Positions 45,678-58,110 are shown, numbered from the stretch's first letter. The stretch is DNA of 64,000 bases from Zhengitettix transpicula (GCA_037074705.1 CM073590.1:179257246-179321245); one strand, 5' to 3'. Notes: generated by a model not told the origin, from the letters alone. A program made the numbers and translations.

Positions 45678-45936
45678 GAGCGCTCGTAAAAGATCACTGC
45701 CGGAGATTTTCTTCGAAGGGGACCTGCGTGGAAAACTGGTATCAGCCGGTTATGTATCTCAACAAAGATGACGGTCTGTCTCGTAAGCAGTGTAATATTG
45801 CGTACCTGCTAAAACTGAGAGATCAAACTAAGAAGGATGTGATGAATTTTAGTTCTAGAAAAGTCGCGGAAATGAAGAGGCTGAGGAAGGCCAGGTCGGA
45901 GGAAAATCAAGCGCCGTATCTTCTTCAGTGTCGATA
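45678..45936 (+). other. Unrecognised open frame (copy 2)
   Basis: Duplicate of 36,823-37,081. Confidence 0.25.
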
Positions 45937-46150
45937 GCAAGACTTCAGGAAGGAAAATAGTAAAGTCGATAACGTGGGGTTCTTAGTATCCATGTACCGT
46001 CGAGAGACATGAACAAAAAACAGAAAGTGCTATGAAGTTAAAGACAAAGTTTATTAGAAAAAGAAGTAGACTGAGTATAAAGTACGCAGCAGCCTCGATC
46101 ACTCGTAGATGGTTGTAGCAAGACTGAATATCAAGAGTTACTCCGACGTT

Positions 46151-46607
46151 TCTTGGGGATGCCTCCACATCTCTCTGGTTTTTGAACTAAGGTTCCCACA
46201 TGCCGAGGCACCTCGACCTGTTTTGAGAGGTTTATGTTCCGGGATCGCAGAACTTGGGCATACGGTAAGAGTTGTCCCCTATTCCTATTGGAATAGTCGG
46301 CCAGCTGCCTCCTAAACTGGTCAACGCACGGCGAGGGGAAAGCTGCGAACCCACAGTAAACCCCTCTCCCGCCATCGAAAGAGCGTGGGACAAGTACAAA
46401 ATGCCCGACCTACCTGATGCAGGTTTGTCTAGGGTTTTCCCTGCATCACTTTTAGGCGAATTGCCAGGTAGGATCCTTAAACTATAGCACGGGGGGCCTA
46501 GTTAACCCTTGTCTACCTTGTTCTACCTTTCCGCATCCCCCCTTTCACTCCTTTTCCTATGCTATACGAGGGGATTACCCTATACATAGCCTGTCTTCAC
46601 CTACAAA
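46151..46607 (+). repeat. G500 repeat, copy 10 duplicate
   Basis: Duplicate of 37,296-37,752. Confidence 0.85.
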
Positions 46608-47150
46608 AAAAATGAAGAGAAAAAAAAACTCCCAAGAGAAAAAATCAATTGCAGTAGGCGGGGAACAAATCAAAGCTTCAGACTAGACCACGTGATCTGT
46701 TCAGGGGCCCCTCCAAAATCGGTTCAAACAGGGTTTTGACCGAGGCAGCATCCTGACATTAAACCTCCCATTTTTTTGCGGATCTAGCGTCGCCACTTGA
46801 AACCCGCACATGCTCTCTAGCCCGAGTTGAAAGAAATTTCTCACAGATGTGTGGTAACGGGATTAATAAAGAAGTTCGTGAAGCTACATGACAGCAGGCA
46901 GGAACTTCGATTGTTCACATCCGAAGAAGGAAACGCGTGGAAAGTTTAATTTATTAATTAACTTATAAATTATAAATAAAGGTAGATAATCACGTTCCAA
47001 TGTTATGTAGGTTCACAGTCTGTAACTTTATTTTGCTTACACGGTGCATATGCAGCCGGTAATATTTATCGACTATAATTTAAATTCAAACTTGTTGATT
47101 ACATTATTCTTGTACTGAAGAAACCATAATTGATTTGTTGACAGTTTTAT

Positions 47151-47400
47151 TTTTTACTAATCGGAAACATGGATGGACACTTGGGGGAAAAAGAAGTGAA
47201 AATACCCCCCGAGAGCTTTGCTGGAGTTGTGTGAAAAAAATTAAGTGGGCAGACAGTGTAACAAATGAAGAGGCGCTACGAGGAGTAGATGAAAAGATAT
47301 CCTTAATGAGACCATTTCTTCGAAGAAAACACTCTGGATTGGAAGCATTGTGGGAAGGCGCTGCTTGCTGCATGCCGTTATTAAAGGGCAAATAAAAATG
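47151..47400 (+). pseudogene. LINE C-terminal tail fragment (copy 2)
   Basis: Duplicate of 38,296-38,545, with the same frame and stop. Confidence 0.5.
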
Positions 47401-48515
47401 AAAGTTGGTATAGATGGATAGCTCAGCATATCGACGATCCTAAAGAAATAACTTAATATAATACTTAAAAAGAGGAAAACTGACGTTGAAAGAATTTTGA
47501 GAAATTTATAACCTTTGAATTATGTTATTTTATAAACACAAATGTAAAATATTGGTTTTTAACATGAATTCATTATAACGTGTTTCGCGTTTTAAAATCT
47601 GGAATTAGTAGCACATTTATTGGTTTTGCCTTTAGAAAATGGGAGTTGAATTAGAGGTAAATTTTCAGAACAAGTCCTTGAACCTATAGTCAGACCGGAT
47701 ATTTTATAATTCCACTCGAATTGAAGATATTGTATCTCGTGTGACTTTGTATGCGACGAAATCTGAAGATCTCAAAGAAACACATTTCTAGTGACCCAGT
47801 GAAAGCTATTTGTATGATTAAAACTGAGGATAGAATATGATGCGGACTTCATAAATGTTTTACGAAAGACAAATATCATTTTTGAAAATTTATTTGTTTA
47901 TAACCAAGATTTATATGAGAAACACGTTTGCTCTGAAGCCTATGTTCGTCTTGTATTAACGTTACGTTTCTCTGAAGGGATTCATATAATTCTCCTGTGT
48001 AGCGGATCAAGAATTATAAGCAAAATAATTTGTGTTCCAGACTTTTGGGCCAAATTTCTCTACATATCACTTTGTTTGTTCCTCTTCTTTAATCGGTGAG
48101 ACTACTGTCACAAATAATTGGACTGCCACCGTTTGAATGATCCAATTGTACTCACTTTCACTAATGTAGAACGTAAATGGGGAGAAATGCTAAATATAAT
48201 CTCACAAAACTCTTAATACGTTATTCAATATAATCAACGTGTGTTTACCGTTAGAAAACCCTGCTTACATATCGACTTTCGCTGGTTTAAACCTTTTAGT
48301 CAGAAATAGTAGAGCATTATTCAATATGCAGCTACGGCATTGTCATTCACCATTTGGCTTTGAAATCGTTTAAGATATTTTACTAGTATTCGATTTCATG
48401 CAACATTAGTAAGTGAAATGCAGGGGGACACGATGCGAAACGTAGAAGAGGAACTGAGCAAAGAAAGAAAATTGCACTTATTTACACGTGTCTAAATTTG
48501 ACAATCTTTCTTCTT

Positions 48516-49274
48516 TCTTATAAATAAAGCAGAGTGTTTGTTTATATATATATATTTGTATGTTCGTTATACAAATCTACACTGATGGAGAAAATTTCAC
48601 CAAATTTCGTACTCGTGTACTTTGCGACCAGAAAACAAACACTGTCGGGGTGAGATGCGCCTACCACCCCCAGAATCGGGGGTGAACAGGAGTTAAACAT
48701 GCTAAAACAGTCGATATTTCAGTCGGATAAATATTCTTAGGGTTCAGAGATATTGATAGGGTTTCTACGGATGTTATCTGAATATAATTTTCATCCTCTA
48801 CACCCTGGGGAAAGGGCATCCTTAGGGTTTGGGGTGGAGATGCTTTACAGGAAAATAACGCGAATACAACCGAGATTGGAGTCAAATCGAAGGTTCTGGA
48901 TGTCACTGAGTTTAGTTATGACATTCAACTTGGCATTTACCCCTCATATGCAGGGGTAGCGGGGTAGAAAGTTTTGAACATGCAAACACAGCAGGTATTT
49001 GCGTTGAATAAATATTTTTCACGGTTAATTATATTGATTGTATTTCTACTGATGTTGTTAGAGTATAATTTAAACACCTTTCGTCATGCGAGGGGAGCAC
49101 CCTTAGGTGTGGGGGTGGAGGGGCGTTTCATTAACGCCAAATCAACCGAGATTAGAGTCAATTCGGGGTTATGGATGTCGCTGAGACTATTTATAACAAA
49201 CTGAGAAACGAAATTAGAGTGTATCAGGGGTTATGGATAAATGACATCTCGGGCAACGCCGGGCACACAGCTAG
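48516..49274 (+). mobile_element. Helitron-like element (copy 2)
   Basis: Duplicate of 39,661-40,419, with TC start at 48,516 and CTAG end at 49,271-49,274. Confidence 0.6.
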
Positions 49275-49594
49275 TTTATAATAAAGATAGGTGGACTAAC
49301 TTCTAAACTTGTCAATCCAATCAGCTTCTTTGTGTTGATTCATGATTGTACAACAAAGTTTGTGAGCATACCAAGATATTGATGCGAAGCAAATAAAAAA
49401 CAATTGAAACAATCATCGAAAACGATGGAATTATTCCTGTTTTTAATAAACCAAACCAAACTTAATATATTCAAAAACGAAACACTTACCCACTATGTAT
49501 TTTTTATATTGAATTATTTACAATTGCATCAAAAGCTCTGGTTATTAGCGACTCAGTATGGGAAATCATGTTTCTAGTCGCAGGACTGATTTCC

Positions 49595-49665
49595 ATTCCT
49601 CGCCGGGATTCGAACCCGGGACCTCTGTGATGTGAGGCAGTCACGCTGACTCCTACACCAAAGGA
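49595..49665 (-). repeat. tRNA-derived head of a SINE-like repeat
   Basis: Minus strand, 71 nt. It has a clear B-box (GGTTCGAATCC within CCGGGTTCGAATCCCGG, a perfect T-arm) and an anticodon-arm-like CTGCCTCACATCACAG. An acceptor stem TCCTTTG pairs with CGAGGAA at six of seven positions, counting wobble pairs. The D-arm does not fold well, and there is no clean anticodon stem. It is therefore read as a tRNA-derived retroposon head rather than a working tRNA. The body continues to lower coordinates, into the duplicated block. Confidence 0.6.
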
Positions 49666-49670
49666 GGTCG

Positions 49671-50219
49671 TCCGTGTGTATATTTACATTCAAATTGCTG
49701 AAAACGTATTTTCAAGCCACAGAAAAAAAAATTATCTATAACTTACAAAAAAAAACATAAGTTCCGTTTCCGTCACAAAAGACAATATAGGGTACGTGTT
49801 TTCAGTAGCAACATGGCAAATCGATTTAATTTACATTTGGACGCTGGTTCTTAATTAAATGAATGAATTATCCCAGTTCGTACCGCTCAACGACTTGTAG
49901 AAATTTGTTATTCATAAGATCAGGTTAACATTGTGAAAATTATATTCTTAATTAATATACATCCATAAATATGTTAATTCGCCTACTAATTGGCGAACTA
50001 GAGTCATTATTCTTCAGAATCAACGACCAAGTTCCAATAGTCGCTTTCCACAACTGTTAGTAATTTTCTACAATACTAATGATTCTGTATTTGAGCTTGT
50101 GGTTTTGAGACCCTTTCAATGATTCAGTGCAATTAACTTTTTTTTTGGATAGATTCCGACAAACCGCCTGATGTTCCATTCTGGTCATCCTGTCTTTACT
50201 TATTAGTTTCCCGTAGTAC
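49671..50219. other. Unannotated, AT-rich
   Basis: A poly-A stretch at 49,722-49,755 follows the tRNA-like sequence. No gene. Confidence 0.5.
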
Positions 50220-50711
50220 TTACACCAGCAGCTTACTTCGACAGATATTTGAGTTGACGTTGGCACAGAGCGTTCGTTTCCAGGTGAGTTTCCTGGGTGT
50301 CCTCGACGTCCACGCGCTCGGTGGCCTGGAAGGTTCCTCTTCTGCACGGCGGGGCACGAAATTAATTTCACCGGCGCGGTGAGGCAAGGCGTCTACCAGG
50401 ACGTAGCACCCCGGTCGATATCTGATTACACCAACTCTCACAAATGATTCCCGCAGGGAAATTGCAGCGGAAGTTTGCTGGTTTAAGGGAGCGTTACAGT
50501 CGTCGCTTCCAAAAATACGCACGTATATCAAGTTCCCGATCGCTCGCGGAAAACGCTCGTAGATTCTGCAAACGTAACGGCAAGACGAAAGGGTTGTATC
50601 TATTGGGATGAATGAACAGCAGGTTGCGTAATGCACGTAAAAGCAGAATCGCGTCAACGGAGGCGAGCAAGTTGGACTTTTCAGAAAAAACGGCGGATAC
50701 TCCCTCGCCAA
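50220..50711 (-). other. GC-rich patch with a 163-codon open frame of unknown nature
   Basis: This patch is distinctly richer in G and C than its surroundings. The minus-strand frame opens at 50,711 and stays open for 163 codons. It has a Cys-rich early part (FCFYVHYATCC, SSCRYVCRIYERF), a middle SAAISLRESFVRVGVIRYR, and an Arg/Pro-rich end. I recognise no domain. On the plus strand a consensus-like donor CAGGTGAGT lies at 50,280-50,288 and an acceptor-like 'acttacaccagcag' ends near 50,230, so a plus-strand exon is an alternative. A long frame in GC-rich DNA may be chance. Its first codons fall in the 131-bp direct repeat at 50,682. Confidence 0.2.
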
Positions 50712-50818
50712 CGACTTCGTAAATATACGAACATATTATGTACTTATAACATGGTATGGGATGGGATAAAAGCTGATAGTGAAAATGTTTGTTTAAAATT
50801 TATAAATCTGTTTACTAA
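50682..50818 (+). repeat. 131-137-bp direct repeat, left copy
   Basis: Shares 'gatactccctcgccaacgac', 'ttcgtaaatata', 'catattatgtacttataaca' and 'aaaatgtttgtttaaaattt' with 51,932-52,062. It differs by about eight substitutions and a few single-base or five-base indels. The G500 copy at 50,832 starts just after it. Confidence 0.9.
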
Positions 50819-50831
50819 AATATTTTATCTT

Positions 50832-51352
50832 GAGAGATCTGCGACGGATGTTCTCTCGCAGGCAGAACCTTGCAGGACAGACACGAAGGGGCTACCTTTG
50901 GGGATGCCTTTTACTCTCCGTTTTTGAACAAAGGTTTCCACAAGCCGAGGCACCTCGGCCTGTTCTGAAAGGTGTATGTTCCGTGGTCACAGACCTTGGG
51001 CATACGGTAAGAGTTGTTCTCTGTTCCCATTGGAATAGTCGTCCAGCTGCCTCCTAAACTGGTCGAATTGCGGAGAAGGGAATGCTGCGTGCCCACAACA
51101 AACTCTTCTCCCGCTATCGGAAGGACGTGGGACAACTACCCAATGCCCGACCTACCCGATGAGGGTTTTCTAGGGTTTTCCCTTCATTACTTTTAGGGGA
51201 ATGCCGGGTAGGATCCTTAAACCATAGCCCGGGGGCCATAGTTAACCCTTGGCTACCTTCCTCTACTTCTCTCCGCATCCCCCCTTTCAAATCCCTTCCT
51301 ATGCTATTAAAGGGGAGTTGCCACTATGTGGATTACCCTCATGTAGCCTGTT
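50832..51352 (+). repeat. G500 repeat, copy 11 (near full length)
   Basis: Plus-strand copy from 'gatctgcgacggatgttctc' (the second leader palindrome, decayed) to 'ctcatgtagcctgttacc', followed by a TA run. It and copies 2 and 7 define the length of the family at about 520-530 bp. Confidence 0.87.
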
Positions 51353-51679
51353 ACCCTAATATATATATATAATCTTAAAAACTCATTATTCTGAGACGTA
51401 TACAGATTTGTGTACAGTTACGGAATTTGCTGCAGAAAGACATAGCAAGGTTTTAAGCAATATCAAACTGCCATCTGTCAACTCGACACTAAATGACGAA
51501 AGTTCTCAAACTTGATCAGTACTGCACGGGCTGGGATGTTTTTTAGGCTTTACAGATTAACGATTAAATGGTTTTCCTTTGATGTGTTAAATAATTTTCA
51601 GGCAATCTGAAATTCATCACTTTAAAAATTTTCGTATAAATACCGCGCAGGTAAATTAAGAGAAATTACAAAAGGTATT

Positions 51680-52545
51680 AAATCACATCGACTTGATTTC
51701 GGAAAAATGAGTAAAGAAATTAACACTGACAATTAAAAGAGAACGAAATCTGACTTTATCCTTTAATTAAAGTTTACAATTAATCATTAGTTTTGGTTTT
51801 GTTACTTATGTAGTGTCCAGCTGGTACCAGCATTCTTTTTGGTTTCGGATGTACACTATTGCAAAATTTTACACTGATTCTAATGTCGACTCACAGATTT
51901 TACACTATTGAAGTCAAAACTGATAGGCTCCCAGAAAAACGACAGATACTCCCTCGCCAACGACTTCGTAAATATAAGAACATATTATGTACTTATAACA
52001 TGATATGGGATAAAAGCTGATAGTTGAAAATGTTTGTTTAAAATTTATAAATATGTTTACTGATCGTCTATCTATCTGATGTCTGCTTGCCTTACAGGAA
52101 TCCTATGATTCGTAGATTTATTAGTCTTTTACTGAATTGGACTTAAACTGACTTCCTTTACTGGCTGGCTATAGACGTAAAACTGCACTCCTTCCCTTGC
52201 TGGCTGTAGACGTAAACTGCTTTTACTTAGCGATATTTACGAGGTAATACTTCCGTGAATGCTTTTACGTTGTCTTAAATTCACAACTTTGTTTAATAAT
52301 ACATTAACGACTGCTAAACTCTGCTCTAGTATTATTTGTTCCTTCCTCTGAAATGTCCCGCCACCAACTGACTCCTAGTGCTCTCTCTCGAGTTTTAGCG
52401 CGCATACGCCATTTTTTACTTTTCGACAAAGCAAGTAAGCTCGCTTTTCCTTTGTCGCTTTGTTCGATCAGACCGCTGTAATGGATTTCTCAAACAATTA
52501 AAATTTTATGTCCAAACAATTCATGGCGTATTTAATAGTATTACA
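51680..52545 (-). repeat. TGTAAT element
   Basis: Ends 'ttaatagtattaca' at 52,545 before ATATATATT. The body has 'gagaacgaaatctgac', 'gtccagctggtaccagcatt' and 'ttttggtttcggatg', paralleling 9,590-9,650. The right part of the 131-bp direct repeat (51,932-52,062) lies inside it. The left end is approximate. Confidence 0.5.
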
Positions 52546-52557
52546 ATATATATTATA

Positions 52558-53330
52558 TTAACAACTAGAAATAAAGCACCGTTAGTTGAAACATTTCACA
52601 ATCTCAAAGAAGAATCCCGATTATATGGATTAATTATAAACAATCATAAATCTATGTATTTAAAATGTAATAATAAGACCCGGAAAATAGAAAATCTAAT
52701 AATCGGAGACGACACCTTCCAAGGTGTCAAATTATATACTTATTTGGGATGCATAGTAAATGGAAACAATGTGATTGAGGAAGAAATCAAAAGTAGGATA
52801 ATAGCCGGTAATAAAGCTTATTATGTTTACATGAATCTGCTTAGAAATAAACTACTGTCAGTGTCTGCAAAACTTCAGATTTATCGTACCTTAATACGAC
52901 CAATAGTCACAGACGCTGCAGAAGCCTGGACTCTTAAAGATAGTGACATACAAAGACTATTGATCTTTGAAAGGAAAATAATGAGGAAAATATTTGGGCC
53001 CATTAAACAACATGATGGTACTTAGAGAATGAGAGACAATAATAATCTAAATGAACTTATAATGTACAAAAACATAATCAACCATATTAGAGCATCACTG
53101 GTTAGGACATGTCTGCCGAAAGAGTGAAGATAGTGTAGTGAAGACTACCAGGAGTAAAAGTATACCGAAGACAAGATGGAAAGATGATGTCCAAAACGAT
53201 CTAAGAAACATGAAGATCACGAATTGTACTCAGAAAGAAAACAATAGGAATGAATGGAAGGCTGTGGTTGAGAAGGCCAAGACAATTAAACAATAATGTT
53301 GTAGCGCCTGTAGAAGAAGAATATATACAT
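52558..53330 (+). pseudogene. LINE reverse transcriptase 3' fragment
   Basis: Plus-strand translation from about 52,570: VETFHNLKEESRLYGLIINN, LYTYLGCIVNGNNVIEEEIK, SRIIAGNKAYYVYMNLL, QIYRTLIRPIVTDAAEAWTL and FERKIMRKIFGPIKQ, stop at 53,023. Weaker homology (MRDNNNLNELIMYKN) continues beyond. This is the region after the catalytic core (thumb and C-terminus) of a non-LTR retrotransposon reverse transcriptase. The palm with its YADD-like motif is absent, so the copy is 5'-truncated, as is usual for LINE insertions. It starts 13 bp after the end of the TGTAAT element and belongs to the same broad group as the fragment at 57,108. Confidence 0.85.
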
Positions 53331-53439
53331 AATGTAAAGTTTTCAGAGAAGCTCCTGGGAGAGCAACAGTAGCTGGTGATTGTCCGATATGAAATGTCGA
53401 AGAAAATAAGTTTTAGTACAATTTTGAAAGTCATATAAT

Positions 53440-54070
53440 TTTATGTGGAAGCAGCTAATACGGCGGAAGGAAAGTAATACTGCGAAAAGTGCATTGAATC
53501 AATGTTAAAAAACAGGGGAATGTTTTTTTTTATGAAGAAAGCTTGAAGTGATTTGGAGAATTTAAGTTGAAAAGTGTAGGTAAACTATCAGCGAAGATTG
53601 CAGAAGGGATTTTGATAGCAGAATATTGGACAATTACAGATAAGACATTTAAATTAATATTAATAAAGAAATCTTGATCACATTGCCACATAAATTTTGC
53701 CATAATCTCGCCACGAAAACCTACCCTGAGAAAAACGTCCATGATATATGTTTTAAATTATACAATGAAACTTTGTATTTTTTTCATTTCAAATGTCGCA
53801 TATTAAAAGTACATATATATTTCATATAGTAAAACTTTGATAAAAAATGTTCATTACATAAATGGCGTAAAATACTTTTAAGCATGAAGAAATAAAAAAG
53901 ATTCGATTAGGGTTACCTTTTATACCATGGCTTTGCCAAATAATTAAGATAAGAGTATATTTTACTAAACGATTAGAGCATTTGCCACACAGAAATTCAT
54001 GTTTCACGTAAGTGCTAAGCATAAAATTTGGAATTTGTCAATAAAGATGACTGATTGTTCATTACAATAA
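53440..54070 (+). repeat. Dispersed repeat family D, copy 2
   Basis: 'cagataagacatttaaatta', 'attgccaca', 'cacgaaaa' and 'ccctgagaaaaacgtcc' line up with 8,730-8,850 in the same order. Upstream, 'tttttttatgaagaaagc' aligns with 8,580. It ends in 'gttcattaca' either at about 53,858 or at 54,065. The tRNA-like piece of copy 1 is absent here, which shows it is an insertion in copy 1. Confidence 0.5.
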
Positions 54071-56085
54071 TAACGTGTAGTGAACGGACGTAGCTTAGCG
54101 ATAATTTGGGAACTGAATGTTGAGGTGTGCAACAATCACTAACAAACAAAAAACGTTACTTGGACCGCGACGAATCAAAATGTATTATAATTAATTGAAG
54201 TATAATGTAACCTAAGTAACCAAAGAAAAATCATTAGACAGATATTATCTGGATATCTTAGTTCATATAATTTTGTTTCCTTTTCTACTTCATTTTTTAT
54301 TGCCATACTTCCGGATTGGTTCCGATAACTAGCGTGCAAATTTCAATGTGCAGTTTTCGTGCGTCGAACCCAAATAAAGTGATGTAACCACCTTCCTGTT
54401 CTACTTATAAAAAGTAATGGGGCATTGAAAACCGGTTTCAAAATTCATGTAACATATTTGTAATGTAAGCTTTAGTTATTCTAATTTGGAGTCTTCAGAC
54501 AATCAGCTGTCCTCACATCAATCGTGAAATAATGCCTCGACAGTGTAAAATTCAATGGCTTCGAATTCATATCAGTGCTGTGTTAGTTTGGCGTAGCTCT
54601 TACGATCTTGAACGATCACGAGCAACGCCTGGATAGAATCTTTGCGCGTGCTGGGATTCCATATGTGACAATTAACTTTCTACTTCAAGATATAGTCGAT
54701 AGTAAAATAAGATAGAAGCCAACAAGTACGATTATAGGTAATTTAGTTTGGCTAGAAAAACTATACAAACTACATATTCACAGGAAGTAATCATATGCTT
54801 CTGATATTATTCCTAAAATAATTATTATAGTAAACGTAATTTACATTAATTATGAGTTTAATTTATTTATTTTATTATTGCTTTATTATTAGATTTTCCA
54901 GTTTTAATTAAATAACTAAACAAATAATACATTTACTTGATACAGCGAATCTAATTTTGAAATTAATGGTTGAGCACACAATCAGTTGTCAAAATGTTAT
55001 AAAACAATTATTTATTTAATTGAATCTTAATTGTCAAATGTGACATTTATGGCGTGATAGTTATTAATTTACGGGTGTTTATTGAAATTTACTGAGTCCA
55101 GATATCAACTTTCAAGGTCTAAATCATGTAGGCATTGGTTCATGTAAAGTTGTCCGCACCCCCAAGCTCCCTTCAATATGTATTTAAAATTTGGCTAACA
55201 GTTCCAGTGTATCTAATTATAAATGCCTTCAAAATCTATTCCTCTCCCTTTATCTAAAAAAAAGAACTGTTCAAAAAAACGTCGCTTTCACTGCTACAAA
55301 ATCAACGTGACTGGTAGGGATCCAATTTTTTGAGTCATATTTTTGCATTAGTCAGTTCCTCGATAATTTATTCGTACTTAACAACTCGTGTAAGATTCAA
55401 AGTCCGTTTAAAATTATTCAAAATCATGCCTGCCAAACATTTGTGACCATCTACTGCCGCGTACGGTGTTTACGGTCCTTCCTTATTTATACCTCTAATG
55501 CGTGAAAACTGCCGGAGCAGACAGTTGGATAGAAGATTTTACGATAGCAGCCTCGCAAAATTAATGTCTTCTGAGCGTTTATAACAAGACTTAACACAAT
55601 TGTTGGAGAGTGTCTTTGGCTGTTTTTCCCAACACTTTTCTTATCATGCCACACTTATTTCTAATTCCCCACCCCCATATGTAACATATACATATTTTTT
55701 TATATTAAAAAATTGGATTATTTCCTAAGGATGCCTTATTTAAACTTGTTTAGTTTAGTAATAATTTTGTGCATAAACAAAGTAATAATTTATTTTAATC
55801 TAAGATAGCAAAATCTATCGCCCATTCGAACTTTTGTGCGAAATTTTGTTCTTATTTAATTTAACACGCGGAGTTGGCTCTAGATTACAGTAGACAACCA
55901 CTTAGCCCAACAGTGTACGTAGTATTCCTTCAGTAGACATAGTAAACAATACTCTATAAGTACATCATAGTTTATATGACTCCAATTTTTCAAGTGTGGC
56001 TCTATGTCAAGCACCAAAATAACCAAATGCTTATTTCAAATTGCGATACCAACAATTTTTCCTTTTGTATAAGTTAGATCATAGC
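54071..56085. other. Unannotated, AT-rich
   Basis: No gene, tRNA or known repeat recognised over this 2-kb stretch. Confidence 0.5.
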
Positions 56086-56180
56086 TAGTGGTTTTTAAAT
56101 TCTAGACGGACTCATTTTCGAATTGCCCCCTTGAACGTTCCAATTGCCCCCCCTGTGAGGCGTTGGGAAACACCGGGCTG
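56086..56180. mobile_element. Possible short hAT-type terminal remnant
   Basis: The left edge TAGTGGTTTTTAAATTCTAG and the right edge, read in reverse complement as CAGCCCGGTGTTTCCCAACG, both resemble the CAGTGGTT and CAGxGxTTCCCAA style of hAT termini. Runs of C ('attgcccccc') lie between. No target duplication was identified, and no transposase. Confidence 0.3.
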
Positions 56181-56455
56181 GAGTGATTCATCTCCATTAT
56201 AGAAAAAGAAACTTCCACTGCTAAAGGGTGATTATTTAAAATGAGTGTTAAAATAATTCCACGGATTTCAGTACTCTTCACATTTTACAGTGAAAGAATA
56301 TGAAAGTTGAACTATTGCTTCGCTTTGTAATATTATAAACAGTTACAGTTACTTACTCTATGCAATTTTTATGCTTGAAATGTTTTTCTTTTGTAAATTG
56401 ACTAAATATGTTCTGTTTCCAACTTCCTACATTTCTTAAAGATACGCTTTTGTAC

Positions 56456-56458
<3 letters not shown>

Positions 56459-56510
<52 letters not shown>
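56459..56510. repeat. (TA)26 microsatellite
   Basis: 52 bp of uninterrupted TA repeat. Confidence 0.98.
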
Positions 56511-56511
<1 letters not shown>

Positions 56512-57107
56512 GACTTGTGTTCATCGATACTAAGATAAGTCTGATGAATCTGAGTTTTGCGTGATAAAAGTCATTGCCGATTCAAACAGTTATTCTCGAA
56601 GTTGTGTATTGAACTCGTCATAGTTGTTACCGTGTCAACCTCGCAACGAGACGCAGGTGTTTCCATCCCTAGATGCTATTTCCTTTGATGCCTCCCCCAT
56701 CTTTCCAGCCCTCCCGCGTTCTTCCCCCACTTCAGTCACCGGATATCGGAGATCAGATTAGTTCAATTAAGCAATCTTGTTCCTACTGTTTCGAGTTAAA
56801 TGATTTCCTGAGTATTGTACAAGTTTAAAGTACAGTTCCGTATATCAAAGATTTTTTTCTGCTCATTTCAGTGTGGCATGTAGGGAGCTCGTTCTTTATT
56901 TTGTTTTTCAGTATAAAAAATATACACAAAAAATCACAAATTTAGAATAAATCCAAATTGGGGAAAATGGTTCACTTAAGAACGTGTTCTAATTGAACTG
57001 TTATACAGATTTTTTTTCATTATATCAAATATAAAAACACTCATCGGTTTTTAGGTGGCACTGATTCTGTCAAAGTCGTCTGAGTCCAAATTTGAACTTA
57101 CTACTAC
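56511..57107. other. Unannotated sequence
   Basis: No gene recognised. Confidence 0.5.
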
Positions 57108-58110
57108 TCTACTCCTCGGCATTACAGTCCATGTAGGAGCTTGGCCTCTCTAACGACCATCTTGCCGGTCCTCCGCTAGTTTCCTCCATATTCTAACACC
57201 AATCTTTCATAATTCGTCCTCCACATCGTCTAACCATAGTTTTCGTGGTCTTCCTTTGCCCCTTCTGCCACCTGGATTCCTTTTTTAGATCTTTTTGACA
57301 ACCCTGTCTTCTGACATTCGCTCTACATGGCCCAACCATCTCAGTCTTTTCCCCTTTATTTCCAATACAATGTCTGCATACCCATACTGTTCCTCCAGTT
57401 CCCTATTTCTTCGAATTCTCCATTTCCTGGCTTCGTTTACCGCTCCAAAAATCCTTCTTAATATTTTCCTTTCCCATCTTCTCAAACATTCGTCGCCTGC
57501 CGCGTCATTGTCCAGGTTTCCGAGTCATAAATGACCACCGGTCTTATCATTATTCTATGAACAGTCACTTTCAGTTTCCTGTTCAGACTACGTGACTTGA
57601 GAGTCTTAATTAGGGCCCAGTAAGCTCTATTTCCTGCTGCAATCCTTGCTATTATTTCTTCATTTATACTGTTATCCAACTGTACCAGTACTCCCAAGTA
57701 CTTAAAATTCTCGCATCTATCATAGTTAATTCCATTTAGCTTGATGACTTTGTTTTCCATAGCACTGTTTCTCCTTGAAGAAAATAAATATTTTGTTTTG
57801 GTATTATTTACTCTCAGCCCTAATTCTTCTGCTTCCTTTCCCAGCCTGTCCAACCCTTTCTCTAGCTCTTTCAGTTTTCTGGACAGCATGCATACGTCCT
57901 CCGCATATGCCAGATTCTGAGTCATACGTGTGAGCAGAGTGCCTCCTGGATTATTGATTTCCACTTTTCTCATCGCTCTTTCCAGTGCTATGTAGAAAAG
58001 TAGTGAGGACAATTCATCTTCCTGTCGTAGGCCTTGGTTGACTTCAAACTCCTCAGAATAGTGTTTTATGACTAATCTACTAAAGTCTGTCATTAGTTTT
58101 CGTCACCTGG
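57108..58110 (-). pseudogene. LINE reverse transcriptase fragment, 3' half
   Basis: Minus-strand translation from 58,093: FSRLVIKHYSEEFEVNQGLR, then QEDELSSLLFYIALERAM (region corresponding to GxRQGDPLSPLLF), LAYAEDVCMLSRKLKELEKG (YADD region at about 57,905-57,920), LRVNNTKTKYL, FKYLGVLVQLD, EIIARIAAGNRAYWALIKTL and IMIRPVVIYDSETWT. After a frame change near 57,483 follow RRWERKILRRIFG, KRLRWLGHVERMSEDRVVKK and, after more damage, KGRPRKLWLDDVEDEL. Catalytic YADD reads YAED, and the conserved Gly and Pro of the QGDPLSP motif are lost, so it is inactive. The 5' half is missing. Confidence 0.9.

Larger units (their letters stand above)
40745..49600. repeat. Tandem duplication, copy 2
   Basis: Second copy of 31,890-40,744. 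It ends inside the tRNA-derived repeat at 49,600, where the sequence continues into the tRNA-like head. Confidence 0.97.

Noticed and set aside
49595..49665. Functional tRNA gene
   Set aside because: The T-arm is perfect, but the D-arm and anticodon stem do not pair properly and a retroposon-like body follows. Read as tRNA-derived.
57295..57534. 79-codon plus-strand frame
   Set aside because: Antisense of the LINE fragment at 57,108-58,110.
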